From Clostridiales bacterium Firm_13 (GTDB taxonomy: Bacteria; Bacillota; Clostridia; Saccharofermentanales; Saccharofermentanaceae): 64,000 nucleotides of DNA. The stretch's first letter is position 1. Every line of letters starts with the position of its first letter. The stretch covers positions 240,474 through 304,473 of the forward strand of contig LVAS01000059.1 of the NCBI GenBank assembly GCA_001603035.1. Reading direction: 5' to 3'. A program made the position numbers and the translations under genes. Below the pieces are notes generated by a model, which did not search any database, was not told the origin of the DNA, and saw nothing but the letters and a program-made list of their open reading frames with translations. Shown here one piece after another: positions 18,252 to 26,755 of this stretch.

Positions 18252-18410
18252 TTACGCGGGGCTGAAGGAATCCTTCGTCGCTCCGCAGACCGGGCACACC
18301 CAATCTTCCGGAAGATCCTCAAATGCCGTTCCCGGTGCAATGCCGTTATCGGGGTCACCGACTTCCGGATCATACTCATAGCCGCAAAGATCGCAAACGT
18401 ACTTCTGCAT
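18252..18410 (-). CDS. Rubredoxin
   Basis: A 52-residue rubredoxin. The iron is held by two CxxC-type motifs, CDLCG near residue 6 and CPVCGA near residue 39, with the usual [13 protein letters not shown] start and [11 protein letters not shown] end. It donates electrons, most likely to the flavodiiron protein encoded just downstream. A GGAGG ribosome site precedes the ATG. The -10 box upstream overlaps a perfect inverted repeat, so expression may be controlled. Confidence 0.95.
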   Translation of the reverse strand: MQKYVCDLCGYEYDPEVGDPDNGIAPGTAFEDLPEDWVCPVCGATKDSFSPA

Positions 18411-18430
18411 AGAAAAAGCCTCCTATCAAG

Positions 18431-18448
18431 AATGATAAAATCATTATA
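18431..18448 (-). promoter_or_regulatory. -10 box and overlapping palindrome upstream of rubredoxin
   Basis: TATAAT on the minus strand (18443-18448) overlaps the perfect inverted repeat AATGAT-AAA-ATCATT (18431-18445). The AT-rich repeat is loosely like a Fur/PerR-family site, but the match is not good enough to name a regulator. Confidence 0.45.
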
Positions 18449-18511
18449 CACGAGGTTCAATGAGAAATCATGCCAAAATAGAAATGATTTTAAAGAATGC
18501 CCCGAAAGCGA

Positions 18512-19780
18512 TCAATCAATATACTCGAATTCCAAATCATACATCCGAACCGGGTCGCCTTCCTTTACGCCCGCCGCGTTGAGCGCATCAATCACACCCT
18601 TTTTGCGAATCAGTCGTTGAAAATACGTGAGCGAGTCCGAATCGTCAAAATTCGTCGAGTCAACGAGATTCTTAATCCACGGTCCGGTAACGACAAAGAC
18701 ATCGCCGTCCTTTTCAATGCCGAAGAGATCCTCTTTTTCAAGCGTATAGCGCTTCTCCTCGACAGTCTCCTTAAGGAGAACGGTCTTCGGCAGTGCGTCG
18801 AGCATTCTCTTGGTCGCCCGCATCAGCGCCTCCGTACCATCCGCGATCGCCGCGCTGATCGGATAGACTTCAAATCCTCTCCTATGCATCTCCGTCATGA
18901 AAACCGCAAGCGCGTCCGGATCTGCCTGATCGATCTTGTTAGCGGCGATAATCTGCGGCCTCGATTCAAGAATCGGATTAAAAAGAGCAAGCTCCATCTG
19001 AATCCGATCGACGTCGTCGATCGGATCTCTGCCTTCACTTCCGGATACGTCGACAACATGAATGAGGAGTCTGGTGCGTTCAATGTGTCGAAGAAAGTCA
19101 TGGCCGAGACCGGCGCCTTCATGCGCGCCTTCGATCAGTCCCGGAATATCGGCGAGGACAAAGCTTCCGTCGTCAACATAGACGACGCCGAGCATCGGAT
19201 CGATCGTGGTGAAATGATAATCCGCCACTTTCGGGCGCGCCGCGGTTACAACCGACAAGAGAGTCGATTTGCCGACATTGGGAAAACCGACAAGGCCGAC
19301 ATCCGCAAGGAGTTTCAGTTCGACAACAAGGTCAAATTCCTCACCGGGAATTCCGGCACGGGCAAAGTTCGGCGCCTGGCGAACCGAATTGGAGAAATGA
19401 ATGTTGCCTTGGCCGCCGCGGCCGCCTTTGGCGATAACCGCTTCTTGTCCCGCCTCCGCGAAATCCGCGATGATTCTCCCCGTCTCCGCTTCTGTGACAA
19501 GGGTTCCGACAGGTACCGCGATCCGAAGATCCTCGGCCCCCCGCCCATACATCTTACGGTTCATGCCCTTCTCTCCGTCCGGCGCCACAAACTTGCGCTT
19601 GAATCGGAAACTCTGAAGAGTCGAAAGGTCGTCCGTCGCATAAAAGACAACATCGCCGCCCTTTCCGCCGTCGCCGCCGTCCGGGCCGCCGTTTGTAACG
19701 TACTTCTCCCGGTGAAACGACACCATTCCGTTCCCGCCGTCACCGGCTTTGACGTAGATCTTCGCATAATCGATCAACAT
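18512..19780 (-). CDS. obg: GTPase Obg/CgtA
   Basis: Obg is an essential ribosome-associated GTPase involved in large-subunit assembly and stress control. The 422 residues contain the glycine-rich Obg fold (about 1-158, with GGDGGKGGD and GGRGGQGN), the G domain (GFPNVGKSTLL near residue 166, DIPGLIEGAHEG, NKID), and a C-terminal OCT domain from about residue 345. It lies downstream of rplU-prp-rpmA in the common Firmicutes order. A terminator-like hairpin stands between rpmA and obg, so only part of the transcript may continue. Confidence 0.97.
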   Translation of the reverse strand: MLIDYAKIYVKAGDGGNGMVSFHREKYVTNGGPDGGDGGKGGDVVFYATDDLSTLQSFRFKRKFVAPDGEKGMNRKMYGRGAEDLRIAVPVGTLVTEAETGRIIADFAEAGQEAVIAKGGRGGQGNIHFSNSVRQAPNFARAGIPGEEFDLVVELKLLADVGLVGFPNVGKSTLLSVVTAARPKVADYHFTTIDPMLGVVYVDDGSFVLADIPGLIEGAHEGAGLGHDFLRHIERTRLLIHVVDVSGSEGRDPIDDVDRIQMELALFNPILESRPQIIAANKIDQADPDALAVFMTEMHRRGFEVYPISAAIADGTEALMRATKRMLDALPKTVLLKETVEEKRYTLEKEDLFGIEKDGDVFVVTGPWIKNLVDSTNFDDSDSLTYFQRLIRKKGVIDALNAAGVKEGDPVRMYDLEFEYID

Positions 19781-19801
19781 GTTTCATTTACTCCTTCTGG
19801 C

Positions 19802-19852
19802 AAAGAAAAAAAGAGGCCAAGCCAATGAATACTCATCGGGCTTAAGCCTCTT
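19802..19852 (-). terminator. Terminator between rpmA and obg
   Basis: AAGAGGC (19811-19817) pairs with GCCTCTT (19846-19852), with an inner AAGCC/GGGCTT pairing. On the minus strand the stem is followed by a T-rich run. Confidence 0.7.
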
Positions 19853-19879
19853 ACGGATCCGATGGGAAAAACGAGGAAA

Positions 19880-20161
19880 TTACTCCGCCGGATAGACGCT
19901 GACCTGCTTCTTGTCGCGTCCGAGGCGCTCGTACTTGACGACGCCGTCAACTCGCGAATAAAGCGTGTCGTCCGAACCGATTCCGACGTTGACGCCGGGG
20001 TGGACTTTGGTTCCGCGCTGTCTGACAAGAATATTTCCCGCGATAACCGGCTGGCCGTCGCCCTTCTTCGCACCGAGACGCTTCGACTCGGAATCACGTC
20101 CGTTCTTTGTCGAGCCCATTCCCTTTTTATGTGCGAAGAGCTGTAAATTCATCTTAATCAT
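19880..20161 (-). CDS. rpmA: 50S ribosomal protein L27 (with cleavable N-terminus)
   Basis: L27 is a large-subunit protein whose N-terminus reaches the peptidyl-transferase centre. The 93-residue precursor starts [18 protein letters not shown]. The LQLFA stretch matches the N-terminal extension that Prp removes in Firmicutes, leaving mature L27 beginning at Ala or His. The ATG at 20161 follows an AGGAGGTG site and overlaps the prp gene by 8 nt. The protease and its substrate are thus coupled. Confidence 0.97.
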   Translation of the reverse strand: MIKMNLQLFAHKKGMGSTKNGRDSESKRLGAKKGDGQPVIAGNILVRQRGTKVHPGVNVGIGSDDTLYSRVDGVVKYERLGRDKKQVSVYPAE

Positions 20162-20546
20162 TGTTTACACCTCCTACATGTCGGGTTACTTCGTGTACCG
20201 TTAAAAACTGATCTCCGTATTGACTGCGAACCGAGTCCTCCAGTTGAAGGAGCCCGACTCGAATTGTGGCAAGGATCGTACCTGCTCTGGCATTCTGATC
20301 TGGATCAAGCCCTTTCGGGAGTCGAACTGTCATGCGGGGAACCGTGTCCCTGTCTGACCCTTCCCGGACGGTATAAAAACCTTCCGAACCGCAAATCGTC
20401 TGGATCGCTCCGATCGCCGTATACATCAGAGTGGAAACTCCGGCGCAAACAATGTCGGAACCCTCCGGAGCCATTCCGGAATGATCCTTCGCCGAGATCG
20501 AAAGAATCGATTGGTCGCTACCTCTAACAATCTCTACGTAAATCAT
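20154..20546 (-). CDS. prp: Ribosomal-processing cysteine protease Prp
   Basis: Prp trims the N-terminal extension of L27. The 130-residue protein has the catalytic His in [11 protein letters not shown] near residue 22 and the catalytic Cys in DIVCAGVS near residue 35, with the usual spacing. It lies between rplU and rpmA as in most Firmicutes. The start has an AAGGA site. Older annotations name the family YsxB/DUF464. Confidence 0.93.
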   Translation of the reverse strand: MIYVEIVRGSDQSILSISAKDHSGMAPEGSDIVCAGVSTLMYTAIGAIQTICGSEGFYTVREGSDRDTVPRMTVRLPKGLDPDQNARAGTILATIRVGLLQLEDSVRSQYGDQFLTVHEVTRHVGGVNND

Positions 20547-20567
20547 GTCAAAGTCCTTCGGCCGTTA

Positions 20568-20876
20568 TCAGGCGTTGATCGCCGTGATACGAACCCGAGT
20601 ATAAGGCTGTCTGTGTCCGTTCTTCCGACGATAGCCCTTCTTGGCTTTGTACTTGAAGATCACAATCTTCTTGTTCTTGCCTTGCTTGACAATCTCGCCG
20701 GAGACCTTCGCGCCCTTCACAGACTCGCCGGCCTTGATGCCGGTATCGTCACCGATGGCAAGAACACTGTCGAACGTCACCGAATCTCCGGCCTCGCCCT
20801 CAAGCTTCTCGATAAAGATCTCTTCTCCGATGGCAACCTTATATTGCTTGCCACCTGTCAAAATAACTGCATACAT
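20568..20876 (-). CDS. rplU: 50S ribosomal protein L21
   Basis: A 102-residue L21 with the [14 protein letters not shown] start and the [15 protein letters not shown]-terminus that binds 23S rRNA. The ATG at 20876 has a GGAGGG site upstream; a longer upstream reading is not needed. It is the first gene of the rplU-prp-rpmA operon and sits behind a strong promoter and an 85-nt leader. Confidence 0.97.
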   Translation of the reverse strand: MYAVILTGGKQYKVAIGEEIFIEKLEGEAGDSVTFDSVLAIGDDTGIKAGESVKGAKVSGEIVKQGKNKKIVIFKYKAKKGYRRKNGHRQPYTRVRITAINA

Positions 20877-20961
20877 GATACGTTTCCCTCCTGTTCTTCC
20901 AGTCTCGCTGATCACCCAGGCAGCCCAAAAAGGCATTTTGAAGCCCGGCGCACGCGGTCAC
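20877..20961 (-). ncRNA. Candidate L21-type leader of the rplU operon
   Basis: The transcript would carry about 85 nt before rplU. It is GC-rich and can fold through GCC and GGC blocks. Firmicutes often have an autoregulatory L21 leader in this place. I did not verify the consensus structure, so this is a positional call. Confidence 0.4.
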
Positions 20962-20967
20962 CGAACA

Positions 20968-20996
20968 AGAATAGCATGCAAGAGGGAATGTGTCAA
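20968..20996 (-). promoter_or_regulatory. Promoter of rplU-prp-rpmA
   Basis: TTGACA and TATTCT are spaced by 17 nt, and the -10 is extended by TGC. The -35 box directly abuts the stop codon of the LacI-family gene. Confidence 0.8.
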
Positions 20997-22010
20997 TTAC
21001 TTGGCATTCATATCCTGAACCGACGCTCCGTAATCAATCGAAGCTTTCAGTTCGACAATTCGGCCTTCTCCGTCATAGGCGCCGGACATGCGGTCGATGA
21101 GCATAGACGCGGCCGTATGTCCGATTCTGCGGATCGGTTGGACACCGATCGTAAGCTTGGGATGATAAATACGGGCGATCGTCTGGTTCTCGAATCCGAC
21201 AAAAGACACGTCGTCCGGAATTCGGATCCCCTTCTCGTTCATATACATCAAAGCGCCGATCGTAAGGTCATGACCGGTGGTAAATACGGCCGTCGGAGGT
21301 TCATTCAACTTCATGAAATGTCGAAGTCCGGCATAGCCGCTCTCTTCAGAAATATTGACGAGATACAGTAAATCCGAGGAAAAAGGAATCTCCGCCTTCT
21401 CCAACGCTCTTCGATAACCCGCAACACGATCATCCGTCGTAAGAACACCGGCGGCACCGCTGATCAGTCCGATTCTGCGATGTCCCAAATGGATCATGTG
21501 CTGTGTGATCTGCATCGTTATATCCGTATTGTTAATAAGAACACTGTCGTGCTTCTTGTTGCCGACTTGAACGTCAACAAAAACAATCGGAGTATTCTGC
21601 GCCTCCGCGCGATCAAGATCTTCGGGCTTTACGTTGATCGGCTGCATGATGATGCCGTCAACCTGCTTGTTCATTAAGAATTCGAGCTTGGCCTGGGCGC
21701 TCTTGGGATCTTTCTCCGAATAATCGCAGATAATGGTACTGTATCCGTGTTTGAAAAGTTCACTGTCAATCGTGGCGAGAATCGAAACGCCAAAGTAATC
21801 CGCAAGGCTGGGAATGAGTACTCCGACCGTCATACTCCTTCTTGTCTTCATGCCACGCGCCACGGTATTCACTTGATAATTCAGGTCACGGACCGCTTCC
21901 TCGATCGCAACCCGATTCTCTTCGAGGACATTGCCGCCGTTAATAAACTTGGAAACGGTCGCTATCGAAACGCCCGCTTTCTTTGCAACATCCTTAATTG
22001 TAGATGGCAT
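20997..22010 (-). CDS. LacI family transcriptional regulator
   Basis: A 337-residue LacI/GalR repressor. The N-terminal helix-turn-helix and hinge helix (STIKDVAKKAGVSIATVSKF, about residues 3-22) are followed by a periplasmic-binding-protein-like sensor domain. The ATG at 22010 is preferred because an AGGAGG site lies 11 nt upstream, whereas the ATG at 22019 is too close to it. No sugar transport or catabolic gene is beside it, so its effector and targets are unknown. It has its own promoter. Confidence 0.93.
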   Translation of the reverse strand: MPSTIKDVAKKAGVSIATVSKFINGGNVLEENRVAIEEAVRDLNYQVNTVARGMKTRRSMTVGVLIPSLADYFGVSILATIDSELFKHGYSTIICDYSEKDPKSAQAKLEFLMNKQVDGIIMQPINVKPEDLDRAEAQNTPIVFVDVQVGNKKHDSVLINNTDITMQITQHMIHLGHRRIGLISGAAGVLTTDDRVAGYRRALEKAEIPFSSDLLYLVNISEESGYAGLRHFMKLNEPPTAVFTTGHDLTIGALMYMNEKGIRIPDDVSFVGFENQTIARIYHPKLTIGVQPIRRIGHTAASMLIDRMSGAYDGEGRIVELKASIDYGASVQDMNAK

Positions 22011-22086
22011 GAATCCCATCGCCTCCTGACATTTCAGGCCTCGAAACCGAGGTCATTCGGCATATTTCGAACAAAGCATACCTAAT

Positions 22087-22115
22087 ATCATAGCCATTCT
22101 CCGCAGTTGATGCAA
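22087..22115 (-). promoter_or_regulatory. Promoter of the LacI-family gene
   Basis: TTGCAT and TATGAT are spaced by 17 nt, about 80 nt upstream of the start. Confidence 0.65.
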
Positions 22116-22133
22116 GCCTGACAAAAATCCGGA

Positions 22134-23660
22134 CTAAAGAATCGCAAAAAATGTGAAAAGCGCGGCAAAAACTGCCGCGGGAATGGCGGAAGTTCCGCTG
22201 ATGACGGCAAATAGTTTGCGAAAAGCAAGAAGGCATCCGAGAATCGCCAAAAGAGCCAGCACTTGCGCCGCATAAAATGTTTCGCCTTTGACAAGGAAGA
22301 GAATAAAAGAAAGAACATAAGGTGCGGGAAGAAACCAAAGTCGAGATTGATATAAACCGTCGACGGGCAAAACTCCCGGAAAATTCGCAATGCGCAAATA
22401 GAGCCACAAAAAGAGAAAGAGCAACACGCCGAGTCCGATCCCCATATAAGTTGACGTAAGTGAAAAGAATGAACCGACCGACAACTCTCCGCCGAGTCGA
22501 AGAAGAACGCCCACTAAAACGAAGCCCACGGCAAGGATTGAACTGATCGTAATACGCTTTTGCGGCAGGCGTCGCAGCGGGTGCCCCCGATATCGGGAAA
22601 AAAGAGTGAACGGAGAATATGCGGCATAGTAGAGAAGCGGCCAGACAGAAAGAAATGTCACAGTCGGAACCGTAAGTCCGAGCAAAGCTGTCGTACCGGA
22701 AATAAGTATGCCTGCAAGTCCTATGACAAATATAGGAATTGCGTATCGACGAGTTGCCTTCGCATCAAAAAGTCGAGGGCTCTGGATCTCCTCTCTTGAA
22801 GAGGGCGAACGGAGAGTCGGAGATGATGCCGCTTGACGAAGGCCGGTAAGTCGTCCGGCCGAAAGCGGAACGGTCGAATAGAAGAGAAAAACGCCGGCTA
22901 AAGCCAGCACGGCGGAAAGGAGTCTCACGCCGTGAGAAAAGAATGTAAAGGGTATATTCCCTGATGTCCCGCCCGTAATGCCCGTTGAAAGAAGATAATC
23001 GCGCATTGCCTGCGGAACCCCCGAGTAAAGCGGAAGTAAAGATCCGGAAAGTGAAGACGGAAGCGGCAGCTTCCATGTCTGCAGGCACCGGGAGCCGTCC
23101 GGCGAGAGGTAGGATTGCGGTGAAAAAAGACCGGAGCCTGCCATACCGCCGAAAAGCTTCGTATCCTCGCCGGAAAGTCGCTCATAAAGAGAACGGGAAA
23201 GATCGTTTCCGTTACTGAAAAGGATAATCGGGCAGCTGGGCTCCGCTCGTCCGAACAAAGAGAGGTCATCCGCCGAAGTAAGATCGGACGAAACAAGAAC
23301 CAGTCCGGCTGCGACGCCGCTTTCGGCGGCTGCTTTGAGGGCGGGCATCCCGGCACGTCCAAAAGCGACCAGAACGCACGAATGCGCAGGAGACGATGCA
23401 AGAGCATCTTTTATCGCGGAATCCGTCATATCCGGCGCATAGCGCAACGTCGTCACAGAAAGGCCCAAATCCTTCAAAGCCAATGCGTAATCTGTCCCGG
23501 GAAGAATCGAATCGGTGCCGACAAGAATCGCACGCGTAACCGACCCGCTTCCTTCACGTGCAGGCATCATAAAGGCATACAAAGTTGAAAAAAGAAGAAG
23601 AATCACTCCGATTATCGGAAGAGTCAAGGCGATATTACGCAGAAGCCTGATTCTGTACAT
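22134..23660 (-). CDS. Membrane protein with an extracytoplasmic hydrolase-like domain, function unknown
   Basis: I do not recognise this 508-residue protein. One membrane segment (about residues 9-30) is followed by an outside domain of about 220 residues that looks like an alpha/beta fold. Where a serine hydrolase would have GxSxG it reads AFGRAGMPAL, so the nucleophile seems absent. After residue 255 come about eight membrane segments. A basic Ser/Arg-rich loop lies between the second and third. The ATG at 23660 has an AAGGGG site. It lies between spoVG and a LacI regulator and appears to form its own unit. A transport or cell-envelope role is possible but unsupported. Confidence 0.8.
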   Translation of the reverse strand: MYRIRLLRNIALTLPIIGVILLLFSTLYAFMMPAREGSGSVTRAILVGTDSILPGTDYALALKDLGLSVTTLRYAPDMTDSAIKDALASSPAHSCVLVAFGRAGMPALKAAAESGVAAGLVLVSSDLTSADDLSLFGRAEPSCPIILFSNGNDLSRSLYERLSGEDTKLFGGMAGSGLFSPQSYLSPDGSRCLQTWKLPLPSSLSGSLLPLYSGVPQAMRDYLLSTGITGGTSGNIPFTFFSHGVRLLSAVLALAGVFLFYSTVPLSAGRLTGLRQAASSPTLRSPSSREEIQSPRLFDAKATRRYAIPIFVIGLAGILISGTTALLGLTVPTVTFLSVWPLLYYAAYSPFTLFSRYRGHPLRRLPQKRITISSILAVGFVLVGVLLRLGGELSVGSFFSLTSTYMGIGLGVLLFLFLWLYLRIANFPGVLPVDGLYQSRLWFLPAPYVLSFILFLVKGETFYAAQVLALLAILGCLLAFRKLFAVISGTSAIPAAVFAALFTFFAIL

Positions 23661-23690
23661 GCAAGCAATCCCCTTATTCCTATGAAGAAA

Positions 23691-23729
23691 AGACAAAAAA
23701 ACGGACTGTCTCGCAGCGGGACAGTCCGT
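23691..23729 (-). terminator. Intrinsic terminator of spoVG
   Basis: ACGGACTGTC (23701-23710) pairs perfectly with GACAGTCCGT (23720-23729). On the minus strand it is followed by seven T residues. Confidence 0.9.
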
Positions 23730-23757
23730 CCTTACCTGATTAAGAGTATAACAGAAC

Positions 23758-24084
23758 TCAAGAGACTTCAATCGGAACCCGTTCTTCCGGCTTTACAGCA
23801 TCGCGGTGAAATTCATCCGCGGTGTAATCCGCAAGTGCCGCTTGATACTTTTCAAGAACGGCACGCGACAACTCTTCTCGGAATTCGGAGTGAATCGGGT
23901 GCACGATGTCCTTGAATTCGCCTTCTTGGGTTCTTCTGCTGGGCATGGCGATGAAAAGTCCGTTGGTACCTTCGATTACTTTGACATCATGAACGACAAA
24001 TGCGTTATCAAAGGTGATCGATACGATTGCTTTCATCTTGCTTTCGAGTGAGATTCGACGAATAATGATGCTGGTAATTTCCAT
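23758..24084 (-). CDS. spoVG: SpoVG, septation/RNA-binding regulator
   Basis: SpoVG is a small nucleic-acid-binding regulator known from sporulation and septation control, also present in many non-sporulating Firmicutes. The 108-residue sequence shows the conserved MKAIVSITFDNAFVVHDVKV and GLFIAMPSRR segments and IVHPIHSEFRE. The ATG at 24084 has a GGAGG site 9 nt upstream; a TTG nine nt earlier is too close to that site. It is divergent from murC and has its own terminator. Its presence does not prove that the organism sporulates. Confidence 0.95.
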   Translation of the reverse strand: MEITSIIIRRISLESKMKAIVSITFDNAFVVHDVKVIEGTNGLFIAMPSRRTQEGEFKDIVHPIHSEFREELSRAVLEKYQAALADYTADEFHRDAVKPEERVPIEVS

Positions 24085-24093
24085 TTGAGTCAA

Positions 24094-24296
24094 CCTCCAT
24101 TGGGCTCTGTGATTCCACGCGCTGTCATAATGGTATATACGGCTAGTTATACCCTGCGTTATGTGTATTGTACTCTCGATTTAATAACGTGCGTATACTA
24201 AGATTTCAATTTCTATAGATGCAACAAATAAAAAAAATTTGATTGTGAAACGTGCACAAATTTTCTTGTTTTAATCCGCAACACGCAATCCTCCGC
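24094..24296. other. AT-rich divergent intergenic region between spoVG and murC
   Basis: This AT-rich gap holds the promoters for spoVG and murC. A weak inverted repeat GGTATA/TATACC (24132-24137 and 24148-24153) lies on the spoVG side. I see no gene here. Confidence 0.5.
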
Positions 24297-24302
24297 TATA
24301 AT
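24297..24302 (+). promoter_or_regulatory. -10 box of murC
   Basis: A consensus TATAAT lies 50 nt upstream of the murC start. No clear -35 box is seen. Confidence 0.5.
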
Positions 24303-24351
24303 ACTAAAGGAATAATTCTGCCGAGTACTCGGGAGAAGGAAGGTTCGATAC

Positions 24352-25842
24352 ATGACAGATAATAATACAAACACATCCCGTGACGAGTTGATTCTGGAGA
24401 GGTCCGCTGATCTTCGTTTTCTTACGAAAGGGTCATCGATCTTCTTTGTCGGAATCGGCGGCATCAGTATGAGCGGTCTTGCCGAGATATCACAACATTC
24501 CGGTTTTCGCGTAGCGGGTTCGGATATGCACCTTTCCCATCGGACCGCCTACCTTACCGAGCGCGGGATTCCCGTATATGAGGGGCACAGCGCGGACCAT
24601 CTGGTCGATTTTGCTCCTGATCTTGTCGTTCATACGGCGGCGATTCTGCCCGGTAATCCGGAGCTTAAATATGCGAAGGACCACCGTATCCCCTGTGTCG
24701 ATCGGGCTAGCTTTCTCGGATATCTCACGAAGAATTTCGAACGGGTCATTAATATTTCCGGGACGCACGGGAAAACGACGACAACGGCGATGACCTCCCT
24801 TATTCTGATCGAATCCGGTCAGAATCCCACGGTTCATCTCGGAGCTGAGCTTGATGCTTTCGGCGGAACCGTTCGTATGGGAATCCCACACGGACTTCTT
24901 GTCTCCGAGGCATGCGAGTATCAGAGATCTTTTCTTGCGTTCTATTCGACGACCGCGGCGATTACGAATATTGACTATGATCATGTCGATTGTTTTTCTG
25001 ATTTGGACGATGTGATCGACGTTTTTGCGAAGTTTTCAGAAAAGATATCTGAAGACGGCATCCTTGTCGTCCCCGCTTTTGATCCGGCGGTTGCGCAGGC
25101 TGTCCGCCTCATGCCGGGATATCGCGAGCCCTTGGGACTTTCCATGCCGCGCATCGTGACAACCGGGAAAAAGGGTGATGTTTTCTCCGTAACGGGCAAT
25201 GAACCGGATGTGTATGCCGACAATATTACCTATCGAGACGGGTTCCCGATCTTTGATGTCTATATCGAGAACTCTTTTTATACGCATATAGAGCTTGCGA
25301 TTCCCGGGGATCATAACATATGGAACTCGCTTACCGCGATCGCATGCGCCCACTATAACGGCGGCAATGCGGAAGCTGCGAAGACGGTTCTCAGCCGATT
25401 CCGCGGAGCCGAAGGGCGTTATTCTGTTAAGGGGAACTATCACGGGGCGACTGTCGTCGCGGATTATGCACACCACCCGGCTGCGGCGAGAGCTACGCTT
25501 GCCGCCGCATCTCATATTCCCCACAAGAAGACATGGGTCGTATTTCAACCGTTGACTTTCAATCGAACCGAAGTATTATTCGACGACTTTGTCTCAAGTC
25601 TTCTTCCGTGCGAACATGTAATTTTTGCGGAGATCTTCTCAGACCGCGAAATCAATACCGGCACCGTTTCCTCGAGTATGCTTGCCGATCGCATCAACAA
25701 GTTAGGCGGTCATGCTGAGTTCTACGCGGATAAGAAGGACATTCGAAAGCGACTGAATGAACTTGTCGGAGAAGGCGATCTTCTTCTCTTCCTCGGTCCC
25801 GAAGATATTCGGGAAATGGCGGATGAGATCGTGAAGGAATAA
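24352..25842 (+). CDS. murC: UDP-N-acetylmuramate--L-alanine ligase
   Basis: MurC adds L-alanine to UDP-MurNAc in the cytoplasmic stage of peptidoglycan synthesis. The 496 residues show the N-terminal Rossmann motif (GIGGISMSGLAEI, about residue 37), the ATP loop SGTHGKTTTT near residue 137, and the C-terminal domain with VVADYAHHPAAARAT. The ATG follows a GAAGGAAGG site. The N-terminus has about 20 extra residues rich in Asn, Thr and Arg. It is a single-gene plus-strand unit ending in a terminator, away from other mur genes. Confidence 0.95.
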   Translation: MTDNNTNTSRDELILERSADLRFLTKGSSIFFVGIGGISMSGLAEISQHSGFRVAGSDMHLSHRTAYLTERGIPVYEGHSADHLVDFAPDLVVHTAAILPGNPELKYAKDHRIPCVDRASFLGYLTKNFERVINISGTHGKTTTTAMTSLILIESGQNPTVHLGAELDAFGGTVRMGIPHGLLVSEACEYQRSFLAFYSTTAAITNIDYDHVDCFSDLDDVIDVFAKFSEKISEDGILVVPAFDPAVAQAVRLMPGYREPLGLSMPRIVTTGKKGDVFSVTGNEPDVYADNITYRDGFPIFDVYIENSFYTHIELAIPGDHNIWNSLTAIACAHYNGGNAEAAKTVLSRFRGAEGRYSVKGNYHGATVVADYAHHPAAARATLAAASHIPHKKTWVVFQPLTFNRTEVLFDDFVSSLLPCEHVIFAEIFSDREINTGTVSSSMLADRINKLGGHAEFYADKKDIRKRLNELVGEGDLLLFLGPEDIREMADEIVKE

Positions 25843-25843
25843 G

Positions 25844-25869
25844 AAAGGACCCGTTAAAGGGTCCTTTTT
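25844..25869 (+). terminator. Intrinsic terminator of murC
   Basis: GGACCC and GGGTCC form a stem around a 6-nt loop, extended by AAA/TTT and followed by TTTTT. It overlaps the last codon of the convergent gene. Confidence 0.85.
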
Positions 25870-26212
25870 AATACAGCGAATTCGCGTCGTGCTTCTCAAT
25901 TTCCATGGCAAGTAGGGTTCGAATATCCTCATGAAACTCGGCGTCGGTCTGATCTTTCTTCTTTTCGAGAGTATCGAGAATATGAAGATGAAAGGCGACG
26001 CCTCCGTATTCTTTCCAATCCTCCGCAAGCTTGGGGAATAGGCAGGAATCCGTCTGCTTCGCAAACGAGAACCGGCCTTTCATTCCGTCGATATCCGGCG
26101 AGGAGAGAATCAGTCGCCGATTCGTGCGATCACATTCTACCGCGAAGATACCGCCGATCTTCTTCTTTTCTAGAAAAGCAGCTGCCATCGCCTTCTTTTG
26201 TGCCTTATCCAT
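25868..26212 (-). CDS. Small GIY-YIG-like family protein
   Basis: A 114-residue protein resembling the short GIY-YIG-type proteins common in Clostridia. The supporting features are a GGIFAVECDRTNRR strand region near residues 20-33 and a KLAEDWKEYGGVAFHLHILD segment near residues 61-80. The usual GIY and YIG catalytic signatures are not clearly kept, so nuclease activity is doubtful. It begins 1 nt after the stop of the DUF6530-type gene, with which it is likely co-transcribed. The murC terminator overlaps its stop codon. Family assignment is tentative. Confidence 0.6.
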   Translation of the reverse strand: MDKAQKKAMAAAFLEKKKIGGIFAVECDRTNRRLILSSPDIDGMKGRFSFAKQTDSCLFPKLAEDWKEYGGVAFHLHILDTLEKKKDQTDAEFHEDIRTLLAMEIEKHDANSLY

Positions 26213-26213
26213 T

Positions 26214-26693
26214 TCAGTACCCCAATTCCTTCAATAATTTGGCAAGGACGGAGAGCCGTTCGCCGAGCAGTTCGTCGTCGTTGGACAACGCCTGCGCAAA
26301 AAGTCGGATGTCTTCATCAATCATCGGATTCTCCGTACAGATCGAGACTGTCATCGCGTCACCCTGAAGCCCGATTCGGTCGATCTGAGGAGACGACGGA
26401 TCGTAGAGTCCCGGGAATCGATAAGATTCAGACAAATAGAGCTTAACGCGGCAGAGTAAGATCGCAAGGTCGGCGACGCGATGGAGCGGCAGTTCTTCCG
26501 ATTGTCTCGACCATTTCTCTCCCGTATAACGCCACACCTTCGCCGACACATCGACCCTGCCTCGATCATTCCATTGGGCAAGCCCTAACGATAATCCTTT
26601 CGCATCGGACGAGTAGGCATATCTGCCGTCAACTTCATCATAATTTTCGCTCACAAAGACAGGCTTGTGTTTGAGCGTTGTCGGAATCTTCAT
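26214..26693 (-). CDS. DUF6530-like protein, function unknown
   Basis: A 159-residue soluble protein that matches my recollection of the DUF6530 family, seen in Clostridia. Recognisable segments are KGLSLGLAQWNDRGRVDVSA near residue 32 and HRVADLAILLCRVKLYLSES near residue 71. No catalytic motif is evident. It precedes the GIY-YIG-like gene with a 1-nt gap. Four 8-bp tandem repeats lie 31-62 nt upstream of its start. Function is unknown. Confidence 0.65.
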   Translation of the reverse strand: MKIPTTLKHKPVFVSENYDEVDGRYAYSSDAKGLSLGLAQWNDRGRVDVSAKVWRYTGEKWSRQSEELPLHRVADLAILLCRVKLYLSESYRFPGLYDPSSPQIDRIGLQGDAMTVSICTENPMIDEDIRLFAQALSNDDELLGERLSVLAKLLKELGY

Positions 26694-26723
26694 TCGATCG
26701 CATCTCCATTCACGATTATCCGG

Positions 26724-26755
26724 TTTACTAATTTACTGGTTTACTAATTTACTAA
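26724..26755. repeat. Four tandem 8-bp repeats
   Basis: TTTACTAA, TTTACTGG, TTTACTAA and TTTACTAA follow one another without a gap. They lie just upstream of the DUF6530-like gene, where its promoter should be. Confidence 0.9.

Noticed and set aside
18497-19828. 443-codon plus-strand frame opposite obg
   Set aside because: It is the antisense shadow of a clear GTPase gene. It has an Arg-rich composition and no ribosome site or family match.
25868-26693. GIY-YIG-like and DUF6530-like pair as a toxin-antitoxin or defence module
   Set aside because: The nuclease signature is not kept, the proteins do not look like a toxin-antitoxin pair, and the surroundings are housekeeping genes.
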